A stretch of DNA of 64,000 nt from Chloroflexota bacterium. Its GTDB lineage: Bacteria; Chloroflexota; Anaerolineae; Anaerolineales; Anaerolineaceae. The translations under genes and the position numbers were made by a program. Below, one piece after another: positions 34,469-43,019 of the stretch (position 1 is the first letter of the stretch; every line of letters starts with the position of its first letter). The stretch lies in the NCBI GenBank assembly GCA_016838895.1, contig JAEKNU010000006.1, positions 1 to 64,000 of the forward strand, in the 5' to 3' direction. Under the pieces are notes generated by a model, which ran no database searches, had not been told where the DNA came from, and worked only from the letters and a program-made list of their open reading frames with translations.

Positions 34469-35089
34469 ATGATAACGATTGTATTTCTTGCTGGTGGAAA
34501 ATCTAAAAGGATGGGCGCCAATAAGGCAGTAAAGCCATTTTTGGGTGTGCCATTAATTAAGCGGCTCATTCATCGATTTTCATCATTGAATTATCCAATG
34601 ATGATCGTAGCCAATGAGCCAGATATGTTTTCTAACATGGACTTGCCAATTATCACAGATATTGAACCAGGGCATGGTGCATTAGGTGGTCTATTAACGG
34701 CACTAAGCATTCCTGAAACAAAATATATTGGTCTGGTAGCATGTGATATGCCATTTGCGAACCCTGAATTATTACGTATGGAGTATACACTCATTCAGCA
34801 GAATCAGTTTGATGCAGTTGTGCCAACGAATTATCTTGGATATGAACCCTTTCAGGCGGTATATGATCGGGAAGCCTGTGTACAGCATGTCAGACGATGT
34901 GTATTGGCCGGTGACCGGAAAATGATTAACTGGTTTGATGATGCAAACATCTTTGAATATCCTATACACAAGTTTGATCAGAATTCCGAGTTACCAGAAA
35001 TTTTCTATAACATGAATACACCAGCAGATTGGCTGTATGCGGAGAAAATTGCGAAGAATAAAGGCATGCAAATGGGAGAACTGGTCTAA
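34469..35089 (+). CDS. mobA: Molybdenum cofactor guanylyltransferase
   Basis: 206 aa. Nucleotidyltransferase fold with the GTP-binding signature LAGGKSKRMGANKAVKPFLG at the N-terminus, DIEPGHGALGGLLTAL and the metal-binding ACDMPFANPELL. It attaches GMP to molybdopterin to form the bis-MGD precursor used by DMSO-reductase-type enzymes. No molybdoenzyme or other moa/moe gene is in the window. It overlaps the frame of the next gene by up to 53 nt. Confidence 0.88.
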   Translation: MITIVFLAGGKSKRMGANKAVKPFLGVPLIKRLIHRFSSLNYPMMIVANEPDMFSNMDLPIITDIEPGHGALGGLLTALSIPETKYIGLVACDMPFANPELLRMEYTLIQQNQFDAVVPTNYLGYEPFQAVYDREACVQHVRRCVLAGDRKMINWFDDANIFEYPIHKFDQNSELPEIFYNMNTPADWLYAEKIAKNKGMQMGELV

Positions 35090-36095
35090 AAAAGATCAGA
35101 TTTCCGAAATACGCTTTCCCGTCCTGTTCAAAATACTCATGACGCTATTAATTATATTATTTGGGGCAGTTGCTTGTAATGGGTATCCCTTGAATCGTTT
35201 TTTCGAACCTTTGCAACAGACTGCAACACCTATCCCTATACCATTAATCGAATCATCCAATACGCCTGAGGTTATATCTGCGGAACAGGAAACTGCAACA
35301 TCATATTTTCAAATTACGCCTGATGAAAAAGATTGCCGAATTGCATTGGCCGGAAACCCATTGGATGTAAGCATTCCAGACGGTACGATCCTGGATCCCG
35401 GTGAAGAGTTTGTAAAAATCTGGCGCATGAAAAATGCAGGCGCTTGTATTTGGACGCGACAATATACAATCAATTGGTTTTCAGGGGAGCAACTTGGTAT
35501 TAATAATAAGGTTTCTTTTAGTGAAGACATCCACCCTGGTGAAACAATTGAAATTGCTGTGTATATGAAAGCACCCATGACAGCCGGCAGCTATCAGAGC
35601 AATTGGAAACTATGCGATGATGCAGGACAGTGCTTTGGGTTAGGTCCTGCTGGTGCCTATCCATTTTGGGCTAATATCAAGGTCAGGCAAATTGGTACGG
35701 TTTCCCCTTCACCAAAACCATCCTCAACACCAACATCGGTAATTCACATAGACGGTAAAACAATACTGAAAAGTGGTGATAAATTTGATTTGGATGGTGA
35801 ACATTTTGGAAATGACTTTGCTGCAGATATTGAGCTGCAAAATACGGATGAAGGATTGATGTTAACTGCCATAAACCAGACTCATGTGGCCTGGTTTGGA
35901 CAAATACAACCCACTGAATCTCAATGTATGAACTTGCTATATGTTTCCGATACAATTTCTTTGCAGGATATGGATACATTAGCGGTATTATGTTATAAAA
36001 GTACGTTGGGATTACCCGGTTTCATAAAATTCAATATGATTGATCTTCAAAAAGGGAAGGTTGAGATTGAATATACTACCTGGTATGCCCCATAA
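35037..36095 (+). CDS. Lipoprotein with NBR1-type Ig-like domain
   Basis: Up to 352 aa. The start is unclear: ATG 35037 lies inside mobA and gives a charged n-region, whereas ATG 35139 would leave no positive charge before the hydrophobic core. Either way the signal ends at a lipobox (FGAVAC). A Thr/Pro-rich linker precedes an Ig-like domain of the next-to-BRCA1 type (IPDGTILDPGEEFVKIWRMK, then CIWTRQYTINWFSG and PMTAGSYQSNWKLCD). A second linker leads to a C-terminal beta domain of unknown type. Such surface lipoproteins recur in Anaerolineae. Substrate or partner unknown. Confidence 0.75.
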   Translation: MRRKLRRIKACKWENWSKKDQISEIRFPVLFKILMTLLIILFGAVACNGYPLNRFFEPLQQTATPIPIPLIESSNTPEVISAEQETATSYFQITPDEKDCRIALAGNPLDVSIPDGTILDPGEEFVKIWRMKNAGACIWTRQYTINWFSGEQLGINNKVSFSEDIHPGETIEIAVYMKAPMTAGSYQSNWKLCDDAGQCFGLGPAGAYPFWANIKVRQIGTVSPSPKPSSTPTSVIHIDGKTILKSGDKFDLDGEHFGNDFAADIELQNTDEGLMLTAINQTHVAWFGQIQPTESQCMNLLYVSDTISLQDMDTLAVLCYKSTLGLPGFIKFNMIDLQKGKVEIEYTTWYAP

Positions 36096-36115
36096 ATATT
36101 AACAAAGGAGTATCT

Positions 36116-37168
36116 ATGATTTTAGACTCTATCGACCAGATAAAAGAAGTCGATCAATTTAACATGTATGATCAGATTTTTGGATTGCCAGAGCAGCTAA
36201 AAAAAGCGTGGGAAGTTGCAAATACATTCCCTTTACCTGAATACAAACCTGTAAGCCAGATTGTTATCGCTGGAATGGGCGGCTCGGCGATTGGCGGGGA
36301 TTTATTAGCCAGTTATATTTCTGATTTGGCATCTGTTCCGGTTGTCGTGCACCGCGATTATGATTTACCCGCCTGGGCAAATGGAACACATACCCTGGTG
36401 ATTGCTTCATCCCATTCAGGGAATACCGAGGAAACGCTCTCAGCTTATGCCAAGGCAAAAGAAAATGGCTGCCAGATTCTGTGTATTTCTACCGGTGGCA
36501 AATTGGCACAGTATGCCCAGGCAGATAAAAAGCCATTATGGAAGTTTGATCATAAAGGTCAACCACGCGCTGCTGTTGGATACTCATTTGGAATTTTGCT
36601 GGCATTTGTTTCCAGAATGGGAATTGTCTCTGATCAAAATGATATTGTGTTGCAAACAGTGCAATCCATGACTGAAGTGCAAAAAGACTATGGAATGGAA
36701 ATTCCTACACCAAAGAATCCCGCAAAACGCATGGCTGGTCAGATGCAAAATCGCTGGGTTGCAGTTTTTGCTTGTGGGCGGATGTCACCCATTGCACGTC
36801 GTTGGAAGGGTCAGATCAGTGAGATTGCAAAGGCATGGGCACAATTTGAATTTTTACCTGAAGCGAATCACAATACTTTGGCGGGATTGGTCAATCCGGA
36901 AGAATTGATTCCGACCACGATGGCAATTTTCCTTCGGTCAGAATTTGATCATCAGCGTAATCAATTAAGAACAGAATTAACCCGTAAGAGTTTTATGGTT
37001 GAGGGATTTGGCACAGACATGATTGATGCAAAAGGCGAACAACCTCTGGCGCAAATGTTCAACACCTTGTTGTATGGAGATTACATCGCCTTCTATTTGG
37101 CGATGTTGTATAAGGCCGACCCGACACCTGTAGAAATGATTGAGAATTTCAAAAAGGAGATGAAGTAA
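36116..37168 (+). CDS. Bifunctional phosphoglucose/phosphomannose isomerase
   Basis: 350 aa. Two SIS domains of the archaeal/Chloroflexi PGI/PMI family: VIAGMGGSAIGGDLLASYI, IASSHSGNTEETLSAY (phosphosugar loop), AAVGYSFG, and in the second half the catalytic-region EANHNTLAGL. It interconverts fructose-6-P with glucose-6-P and mannose-6-P, supplying glycolysis and cell-surface precursors. AAAGGAG lies 7 nt before the ATG. A terminator follows. Confidence 0.92.
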   Translation: MILDSIDQIKEVDQFNMYDQIFGLPEQLKKAWEVANTFPLPEYKPVSQIVIAGMGGSAIGGDLLASYISDLASVPVVVHRDYDLPAWANGTHTLVIASSHSGNTEETLSAYAKAKENGCQILCISTGGKLAQYAQADKKPLWKFDHKGQPRAAVGYSFGILLAFVSRMGIVSDQNDIVLQTVQSMTEVQKDYGMEIPTPKNPAKRMAGQMQNRWVAVFACGRMSPIARRWKGQISEIAKAWAQFEFLPEANHNTLAGLVNPEELIPTTMAIFLRSEFDHQRNQLRTELTRKSFMVEGFGTDMIDAKGEQPLAQMFNTLLYGDYIAFYLAMLYKADPTPVEMIENFKKEMK

Positions 37169-37170
37169 AA

Positions 37171-37199
37171 ATCAGGGCGAAAGCCCTGATTTTTTTTTA
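37171..37199. terminator. Bidirectional terminator
   Basis: ATCAGGGC (37171-37178), loop GAAA, GCCCTGAT (37183-37190), with A-run to the left and T-run to the right; it serves the isomerase and the convergent thioredoxin gene. Confidence 0.88.
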
Positions 37200-38030
37200 G
37201 AATAATACGGATGCCAATTCAGCGCGGTAAGCACGTGTTTCCGGTTTGTCTTCGTGCATAATTTCCAAAATACTGAGCACTACTTTTCTGGCGATATCAT
37301 CATTGTAATGTTTATCGTTGCGCAGTATCTCAAGCAATCCATCCACTGCAGCTTCCAAATTACCAAGATTTACCAGACGGATGGCGTTTTTAAACATGGC
37401 ATCCAATTCCAGATCCCCGTTTAGGTTTCCGTCTTGCAGGTCAAGCATACTGCTGCATAATGGAAGTACCAATTCAGCCTGAACCAATTGGCGGCTGGCA
37501 GGAAAACCAATCAATAATTTGTATGCTTCCTGAATTTTGCCTTGAGGGATTAATGATTTTATCAATCCCAGGATTGCGCCGGGATTTGTATTTTCTTTTT
37601 CCAATACACTGCGAAAGGTGCTTTCGGCTTGCGACCAATCTTGAAGATATAAGAAACTTTCTGCTTTTTCTTGTGCCAAACTATTTTGACTGGGTGGCAT
37701 AATCTTCTTGATAAATTCTCGCAGGCGATTTTCTGGTTGCTCTCCAACAAATTCGGCAACAACTTCACCCTGAGTAATTGCTTTAACTGTCGGGATGCTG
37801 CGTACACCGAAGCGCATCGTCAAATTTGGATTGTTATCTACATCTACTTTTGCCAGGCGAAATGCCCCTTGCGTTTCATAGACCAATTTCTCCAACAAAG
37901 GAGATAATGTTTTACAAGGTCGGCACCAGTTTGCCCAAAAATCCACAATAACGGGTAGGTTTTGGGAGTAGGATATAACTTCATATTCGAAATTAGCTTC
38001 ATTGACGTCAATAATTAACTCTGAAGTCAT
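37197..38030 (-). CDS. Thioredoxin-TPR protein (CnoX/YbbN-like)
   Basis: 277 aa. The N-terminal thioredoxin domain has the active site FWANWCRPCKTL (both Cys present, WCRPC rather than WCGPC) and RSIPTVKAIT with the cis-Pro. The C-terminal about 150 residues are TPR-like helices (AESFLYLQDWSQAESTFRSV, LGNLEAAVDGLLEIL). Homologues hold unfolding clients, protect cysteines and pass substrates to chaperonin or DnaK. The start has GGAGG upstream. Confidence 0.88.
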   Translation of the reverse strand: MTSELIIDVNEANFEYEVISYSQNLPVIVDFWANWCRPCKTLSPLLEKLVYETQGAFRLAKVDVDNNPNLTMRFGVRSIPTVKAITQGEVVAEFVGEQPENRLREFIKKIMPPSQNSLAQEKAESFLYLQDWSQAESTFRSVLEKENTNPGAILGLIKSLIPQGKIQEAYKLLIGFPASRQLVQAELVLPLCSSMLDLQDGNLNGDLELDAMFKNAIRLVNLGNLEAAVDGLLEILRNDKHYNDDIARKVVLSILEIMHEDKPETRAYRAELASVLF

Positions 38031-38081
38031 TCTTCATTCCTCCGCAATTATTGTCCCATAACATCTGAAGATTACAAAGAT

Positions 38082-38513
38082 TTAATAATCTCCGGAATCA
38101 TCATCTGAAATACCACTGGGTTGATCAACCCGGACCACATCACCGTGGAAGTTAATGATTACCTTAAACCCAACCATGCCCATGTAGGTTCTACCATCTT
38201 CAGGAAATCCAGATTCCAGCAATTGATCAATTTGTTGATCTATATTTTTTAATTGATTGGCAATGATAGCTTTGGTGAAAATATCATTTTGTCCGATCAT
38301 TTTCATGGTTTGTTCCAGAATGAGATCTTCATGTCCATCCAAACCATCTTTAATCTGGCTTAATACCTGGCGATCCACACCCTCGGTCGGAATATGTCGA
38401 TGAAAGCCACCATCCATCACCACATAGCAGGGATCACTGCCAACATAGGATACCGATACGGGGTTATCAACCTCATCATATATTAAACCTTCAAATAACG
38501 GCTTGTAAGCCAT
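38082..38513 (-). CDS. Conserved hypothetical protein
   Basis: 143 aa, unrecognised. Start ATG 38513 has AGGAG upstream. Mixed alpha/beta, soluble, with FEGLIYDEVDNPVSVSYVGS, a GGFHRHIP segment, a helical middle and a beta C-terminus (GMVGFKVIINFHGDVVRVD). The tail is acidic. Single gene between the thioredoxin-TPR and L,D-transpeptidase genes; no functional clue. Confidence 0.68.
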   Translation of the reverse strand: MAYKPLFEGLIYDEVDNPVSVSYVGSDPCYVVMDGGFHRHIPTEGVDRQVLSQIKDGLDGHEDLILEQTMKMIGQNDIFTKAIIANQLKNIDQQIDQLLESGFPEDGRTYMGMVGFKVIINFHGDVVRVDQPSGISDDDSGDY

Positions 38514-38621
38514 TCACACGCTCCTACAACTAAGTAAAATGAATAATTCTATACTTATTATAAACGGAAAATCATAGCTTTCGTGTTGATGCAGTATTAG
38601 AAGAATATAAAATTTTTGTAG

Positions 38622-39656
38622 TTATTCCTGGATGATAATTAAAGTACCCAGCGGAGCCCAATTAAAAAGCCATTCGGCATCTTCGGGACGCATATTGGTG
38701 CAGCCATGGCTGGCAGGCGTACCAAAATTGGTATGCCAATAGGTTCCGTGGATGGCAAAGCCATTATGGTAATACATTACGTATGGCACATCATAGAGAT
38801 AATACCCGGGACCTGCCATATCATCTGTGACATATTTGATGTTTACACGATATTCCCCTGGAATGGTAGGATGATCCGAATCACCTGTTGAAACAATAAA
38901 GAAGTTAACCATTTTCGTGCCTTCGTAGGCATATACCTTTTGTTCAGATATGACTATATTGATCCAACGATCTTCCAGTGCAGCAGCTTCGGGGATGGAC
39001 AAGGTAGGGGTAAATGTATGGGTTGGCGTGTTGGTTGGGGTTGGGGTTGGCGTATTTGTCCTGGTGGATGTTGGAGTTAAAGTAGCCGTTGCAGTAAAGG
39101 TAGGTGTGGCTGTTTCAGTCGGTGTTGCTGAGGGCACTGTTGGTGTAACCGGCAGGGGGGTATTGCTTGGGTATAATGCGGCATAAACCTGTTTGGCTAT
39201 TGGATTGGTGTGGAAGGTTGGTGTACTATCTGAATTCCCCATAAAATATATAAAACCGCTGCCAAACAGGAAAACGGCAACAATCCAGGGGATGACAGCG
39301 AAAATGGAAAGAGAAAACGGGGTAGTAGGTAAATTGATATTTTTTCTTTGTTGGCTAGATTGTTTTCTTTGGGATGTGTCTTTTTTATTATTAAGCTGTT
39401 GCATTGTGAGGCGATATTGCTCACGCGTGCGATGATTGTGTGGATCAATACTCAATGCACGACGTAAATATTCCAGACGAGGTTTTAGTGGGGAGCAAGC
39501 GGCTAATAACAGCCAGCCATCTTCCTTTCCAGGATACAAATTAACTGCCTGCTGTGCAAGCTGACGTGCTTCAGAAAAATCAGCAGCCTTGTATGCATGT
39601 AATGATTGCTGGATTAAGCGTTTATATTGGGCGTTTTGCTGATATTTTTCACTCAT
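38622..39656 (-). CDS. TPR-TM-L,D-transpeptidase (YkuD)
   Basis: 344 aa. Cytoplasmic TPR pair (about 10-90), one TM helix (about 118-140), an extracellular Thr/Pro stalk of TPT-type repeats (about 165-218), then the YkuD catalytic domain: INIVISEQKVYAYEG, AIHGTYWHTNFG and SHGCTNMRPEDAEWLF with the nucleophilic Cys in SHGCTN. It forms 3-3 or lipoprotein-type crosslinks in peptidoglycan. Its ATG overlaps the amidase stop (ATGA), so the two wall enzymes are made together. The TPR module resembles the one at 28073-28930. Confidence 0.88.
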   Translation of the reverse strand: MSEKYQQNAQYKRLIQQSLHAYKAADFSEARQLAQQAVNLYPGKEDGWLLLAACSPLKPRLEYLRRALSIDPHNHRTREQYRLTMQQLNNKKDTSQRKQSSQQRKNINLPTTPFSLSIFAVIPWIVAVFLFGSGFIYFMGNSDSTPTFHTNPIAKQVYAALYPSNTPLPVTPTVPSATPTETATPTFTATATLTPTSTRTNTPTPTPTNTPTHTFTPTLSIPEAAALEDRWINIVISEQKVYAYEGTKMVNFFIVSTGDSDHPTIPGEYRVNIKYVTDDMAGPGYYLYDVPYVMYYHNGFAIHGTYWHTNFGTPASHGCTNMRPEDAEWLFNWAPLGTLIIIQE

Positions 39657-40441
39657 TCGCTTATTGTACTCATATCCGGGATGGGTTCATTTCTGACATA
39701 GCATAGAATACCGTTTACAATTCCTTTTGCCACTAATTCAGGATTTTCTGTAAGTAGATCACGATCCAGATTCATAAATCCCGTTTCGATAATAATTGCA
39801 GTTGTATCCGGATTCATTTCACCGAAGGCATGATATCCGGTCATGTCGTTTGTAATGGTATTATAGTGGAATTTCAATCCAGTGGTTTCATTATAGCGGT
39901 GTGCCATACAACTGGTTAGGCGATTGGATTTTTCCGGATAGGAATTTGAGAGCGCACCGGCAACTTTGAAGCCGGTTGCCTCCTCATTTATATAATCACA
40001 GGAATCATTGTGAATTGAGATTAATGCCATCGCCGTATATTGACTCAACCGCGGATCGAATTCCTGTAATAAATCAACGGTAAAACCTTCTTCAATTAAA
40101 TATTGCTTAACCAGGGTTGCAATACGTAAATTTACATCTAATTCAGTTAAACCATCGGGGCAAACAGCACCAGCATCATTTCCCCAATGTCCGGCAACAA
40201 TACCAATGCGTTTTTGGGGCAGAGGTGTGGGGCTCGGCAGAAATTGTTGCTGTTGATTCATTTCAATAGATAGGATTGTATCGCGGAATAATTGATTAGA
40301 AAATATATTGTTGGGGGTCCATAAAGTAAACAGGGTTGCACTGATCACACCAGCCAGTATGATTTGCTGGGCGGTTTTTAACATATTGAATGTCATTCTT
40401 GCTTTGTTTTCAGTTTGCTCGGTTGCTGAACGTTGCTTCAT
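39653..40441 (-). CDS. N-acetylmuramoyl-L-alanine amidase (Amidase_3)
   Basis: 262 aa. An N-terminal basic region and one TM/signal helix (about 26-43) precede a zinc amidase domain: IVAGHWGNDAGAVC (His ligand), LTELDVNLRIA (Glu), ISIHNDSCD (His) and IIIETGFMN (catalytic Glu). It cleaves the stem peptide from muramic acid. The Cys pair in the domain may form a disulfide. Coupled to the L,D-transpeptidase downstream; divergent from the flavin reductase. Confidence 0.9.
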   Translation of the reverse strand: MKQRSATEQTENKARMTFNMLKTAQQIILAGVISATLFTLWTPNNIFSNQLFRDTILSIEMNQQQQFLPSPTPLPQKRIGIVAGHWGNDAGAVCPDGLTELDVNLRIATLVKQYLIEEGFTVDLLQEFDPRLSQYTAMALISIHNDSCDYINEEATGFKVAGALSNSYPEKSNRLTSCMAHRYNETTGLKFHYNTITNDMTGYHAFGEMNPDTTAIIIETGFMNLDRDLLTENPELVAKGIVNGILCYVRNEPIPDMSTISE

Positions 40442-40463
40442 TTTATTTGAATTCCATTAATCT

Positions 40464-40493
40464 GATAGAATCTATCGTAATAACGCCTATAAT
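40464..40493. promoter_or_regulatory. Palindrome and -10 box in a divergent promoter region
   Basis: GATAGAATCTATC (40464-40476) is a 13-bp palindrome; TATAAT (40488-40493) faces the flavin reductase gene. The palindrome sits in the -35 region, where a regulator could act on both the amidase and reductase genes. Confidence 0.4.
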
Positions 40494-40551
40494 ATGTGTA
40501 TCTTATTTTATCAGTGAATCAACATTGTAAGTTTATTTTACAGGAGAATTG

Positions 40552-41034
40552 ATGATTAATGCAGATGAATTTCGTGCAGTTATGAGACATTGGACAGCCG
40601 GTGTTGCGATTGTAACCAGTATTTATGAAGGCAGCCCCCATGGAATGACAGTAACTTCTTTTACGTCTATTTCTGCGAATCCTGCGATGGTTTCCGTATC
40701 ACTGGCAAAAAGCACGCGTACATTGCAACGTATATTGGATTCAGGGATTTTTGCAGTTACGATATTAAGCGATGATCAACAATGGATATCTGAACGATTT
40801 GCCGGTAAGCGTGCCGCTATATCCAGCCGGTTTGAAGACGTCCAAACCTTTTCTATGGGTAGCGGTGCGCCGCTGATTGTAGATGGATTGGCTTATTTTG
40901 AATGTTCTGTAGTTCATCGTTATGAGATGGCTGAATCAGTGTTACTGGTGGCTGAAGTCCTTGATATTAAACACGGTACAGGGGACCCGCTTGTATATAC
41001 TGATCGTAAGTATGGCAGGGTGAAACTACTATGA
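40552..41034 (+). CDS. Flavin reductase-like FMN-binding protein
   Basis: 160 aa from ATG 40552, 5 nt after AGGAG. Flavin_Reduct domain: MRHWTAGVAIVTSIYEGSPH, MTVTSFTSISANPAMVSVSL (FMN phosphate-binding), FAVTILSDDQQWISERFAG and a C-terminal GDPLVYTDRKYGRV. It may reduce FMN with NAD(P)H for a partner oxygenase or act on its own. Overlaps the AMMECR1 gene by ATGA. Confidence 0.9.
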   Translation: MINADEFRAVMRHWTAGVAIVTSIYEGSPHGMTVTSFTSISANPAMVSVSLAKSTRTLQRILDSGIFAVTILSDDQQWISERFAGKRAAISSRFEDVQTFSMGSGAPLIVDGLAYFECSVVHRYEMAESVLLVAEVLDIKHGTGDPLVYTDRKYGRVKLL

Positions 41035-41600
41035 TTGAAATTGTGAATCAAGAGAATCAACTGGTTCTTCTTCAACTTGCCCGAAAGGCGCTTGAATATT
41101 TTGTTCGTGAAAGTCAACTCCTGAAAATTGATTCAAAGACATTGGATGAAGCTTTAAAGCAACAGGGCGCTTCCTTTGTTACTTTACATATCAATGAGCA
41201 ATTACGTGGCTGTATCGGCACGCTGGTTGCTCATCAGCCCATATATCAGGACGTTTTGGAACATGCCATTGCAGCGGGAACAAGGGATTTTCGTTTTCCT
41301 GCTGTGCAGGAAGAAGAATTAACTTCTTTGCATTACGAGATCTCATTATTATCACATCCCCAGCCAATATCCTATAAGAATTCACAAGATCTGCTAAACC
41401 AATTACAAGTGGGAGAACATGGTGTAGTTTTATCCTCAGGGAAGCAAAGAGCTACATTTTTACCGCAGGTATGGCAAAGCCTGCCCAATAAGGAAGAATT
41501 TTTGGGTCATTTGTGTTTAAAGATGGGTGTAGCCGCAGATGCCTGGCGAAAACAGCATTATGAAGTTTCAATTTATCAGGTTCAGGAATTTGCAGAATGA
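41031..41600 (+). CDS. AMMECR1-domain protein (AmmeMemoRadiSam system protein A type)
   Basis: 189 aa. The hallmark LRGCIGTLVAHQPIYQDV (RGCIGT) is near residue 60, with AAAGTRDFRFPAV-like and VGEHGVVLSSGKQRATFLPQVW segments downstream, covering the whole domain. In many bacteria it accompanies a Memo protein and a radical-SAM enzyme; here only the flavin reductase is coupled. Its function is unknown in all organisms. A strong palindromic terminator follows. Confidence 0.9.
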   Translation: MIEIVNQENQLVLLQLARKALEYFVRESQLLKIDSKTLDEALKQQGASFVTLHINEQLRGCIGTLVAHQPIYQDVLEHAIAAGTRDFRFPAVQEEELTSLHYEISLLSHPQPISYKNSQDLLNQLQVGEHGVVLSSGKQRATFLPQVWQSLPNKEEFLGHLCLKMGVAADAWRKQHYEVSIYQVQEFAE

Positions 41601-41632
41601 AAACAGCTCCGGCATGCCGGAGCTGTTTTTAG
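41601..41632. terminator. Bidirectional terminator
   Basis: A 28-bp perfect palindrome at 41601-41628 (arms AAACAGCTCCGGCA / TGCCGGAGCTGTTT) followed by T on the right. It can serve the AMMECR1 gene and the convergent DUF4013 gene. Confidence 0.88.
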
Positions 41633-41648
41633 TAAATATGATAAGCGA

Positions 41649-42293
41649 TTAGGCTTGTACTGATTTTTTGTAAGCCTGTCCATAAAGATGCATCATCATG
41701 GCATTGGCGTAAACTGTGGTTAACAAAATACCAATACCGCAGGCAATACTACCCAGGCTGGCTACAAAGCTGGCTACGATTGTGCCTAACAATACAATCA
41801 GATATGCAGAGATATTGTTTTTAACATAGCCAAACAACTCTCCAATGCGTAAACCGTCTGCGATATTTCCCTTCATCGCAAAATTGCCATAAGCAGCTGG
41901 CAGAATCAAAACCAATACAATGCTATAGAGAATGATTATGCCACCAAAGCATATTGAGGAAATGACACCAATGATCTGTGCAGTATCATAATCCATTACT
42001 GAAGCTGCGACAGCCGTAAGGCCACCCATGATAATGGATAAGACAATGATTGGTAAACTGTAAACTAATGCAATGACAAATAGTTTAAATCCATCACCTA
42101 ATTGTTCTCCAAAATCAAGCTCAGGTAATGGTGTATCTGCACCACGAACAACTCGGCGAATAATCTCAGCGCCCCAACCAATAAGAACGAATTGCCCGAT
42201 GACAGGAATCAACGTGACTAAGGCCATAATGCCCACTTTTTTTAACCAGTCACTGTCCTCAAACACAAATGAAAACGAACGGCCAAAATCCAT
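41649..42293 (-). CDS. DUF4013 membrane protein
   Basis: 214 aa with about four to five TM helices. GWGAEIIRRVVRGADTPLPE with LDFGEQLGDGFKLFVI is the DUF4013 signature, followed by GLRIGELFGYVKNNISAYLI. Start has AAGGAG upstream. Function of the family is unknown. Confidence 0.85.
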   Translation of the reverse strand: MDFGRSFSFVFEDSDWLKKVGIMALVTLIPVIGQFVLIGWGAEIIRRVVRGADTPLPELDFGEQLGDGFKLFVIALVYSLPIIVLSIIMGGLTAVAASVMDYDTAQIIGVISSICFGGIIILYSIVLVLILPAAYGNFAMKGNIADGLRIGELFGYVKNNISAYLIVLLGTIVASFVASLGSIACGIGILLTTVYANAMMMHLYGQAYKKSVQA

Positions 42294-42389
42294 AATACGA
42301 TCTCCTTCTTTAAAAAGTCTTCCGATTTAACGGGTGGAATAACTTGCGAATTGATTATTAAAACACATTAATTACTAATTTTGTTATCA

Positions 42390-42656
42390 TTAAATCTGGA
42401 TAAATTGATTTACATTGAGCACAAAAAATGTTGCTCTCTTCTTTTCCGGATCATCTGGAATGTTGGTGTTTTCTTTAACGATGGAAATTGCCTTTTCAAC
42501 TCGATCATCCTCCAAACCAATAAGAAATGTTGAATGACCACGTCGTAAAAAACCACCAGTCGATGCAATGAAGGTAACCCGATAATCATCAGAGGTTAAT
42601 GCATGGGTTACTTTGTCACTATCTGAATCATTAACGATCGCAATAATTAGTTTCAT
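42390..42656 (-). CDS. Cyclic-di-AMP receptor-like protein (PF06153 family), paralogue 2
   Basis: 88 aa, full length for the small PII-like c-di-AMP receptor family (DarA/PstA): MKLIIAIVNDSDSDKVTHAL, VTFIASTGGFLRRGHSTFLIG with the STGGFL loop, and DDRVEKAISIV. The family binds c-di-AMP as a trimer. It starts 2 nt after the stop of its paralogue. Whether this copy keeps ligand binding cannot be decided by eye. Confidence 0.85.
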   Translation of the reverse strand: MKLIIAIVNDSDSDKVTHALTSDDYRVTFIASTGGFLRRGHSTFLIGLEDDRVEKAISIVKENTNIPDDPEKKRATFFVLNVNQFIQI

Positions 42657-42658
42657 CC

Positions 42659-42997
42659 TTAAAATTCCTCGTAATGTTCAATATCAAGTCCAAATACTGT
42701 TGCCCCACCAATTGTAATGGGGGTAGGCGTGGGCAATGGTAATGGCGCACTTTCTAATGGTACAGCAATGTATTCTATTCGTTGACGGCAGGTTTGTTTT
42801 AATGCTTCAACCGCTAAATCATTTTCCTGAGTAGATACTTTAATCAGCAGGGTGTTATTTCTTTTGCCCAGAAAACCACCAACACTGGGCAGTTCTTCAA
42901 TTGAGGCACCAATTGATTCCAATGCTCTTTGGGCATTATCCATATCCTGAGATTGAATAACGGCAACGATTAAGATATCCTTTCTTTCACTTTGCAT
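42659..42997 (-). CDS. Cyclic-di-AMP receptor-like protein, paralogue 1 with extended tail
   Basis: 112 aa. Same fold as the downstream paralogue: ILIVAVIQSQDMDNAQRALE, ELPSVGGFLGKRNNTLLIKV (loop SVGGFL in place of STGGFL). A C-terminal extension of about 30 residues (PLPLPTPTPITIGGATVFGL) is not part of the basic fold. Start has GAGGAG 10 nt upstream. It lies 22 nt downstream of the glycosidase gene, so the three genes probably form one operon. Confidence 0.82.
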   Translation of the reverse strand: MQSERKDILIVAVIQSQDMDNAQRALESIGASIEELPSVGGFLGKRNNTLLIKVSTQENDLAVEALKQTCRQRIEYIAVPLESAPLPLPTPTPITIGGATVFGLDIEHYEEF

Positions 42998-43019
42998 GAA
43001 AAATAAAACTCCTCTAAAT

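Noticed and set aside
39000..39180. Tandem-repeat-like DNA rich in TTGG/GTTG
   Set aside because: It is the codon pattern of the Thr/Pro stalk of the L,D-transpeptidase, not a separate repeat or CRISPR.
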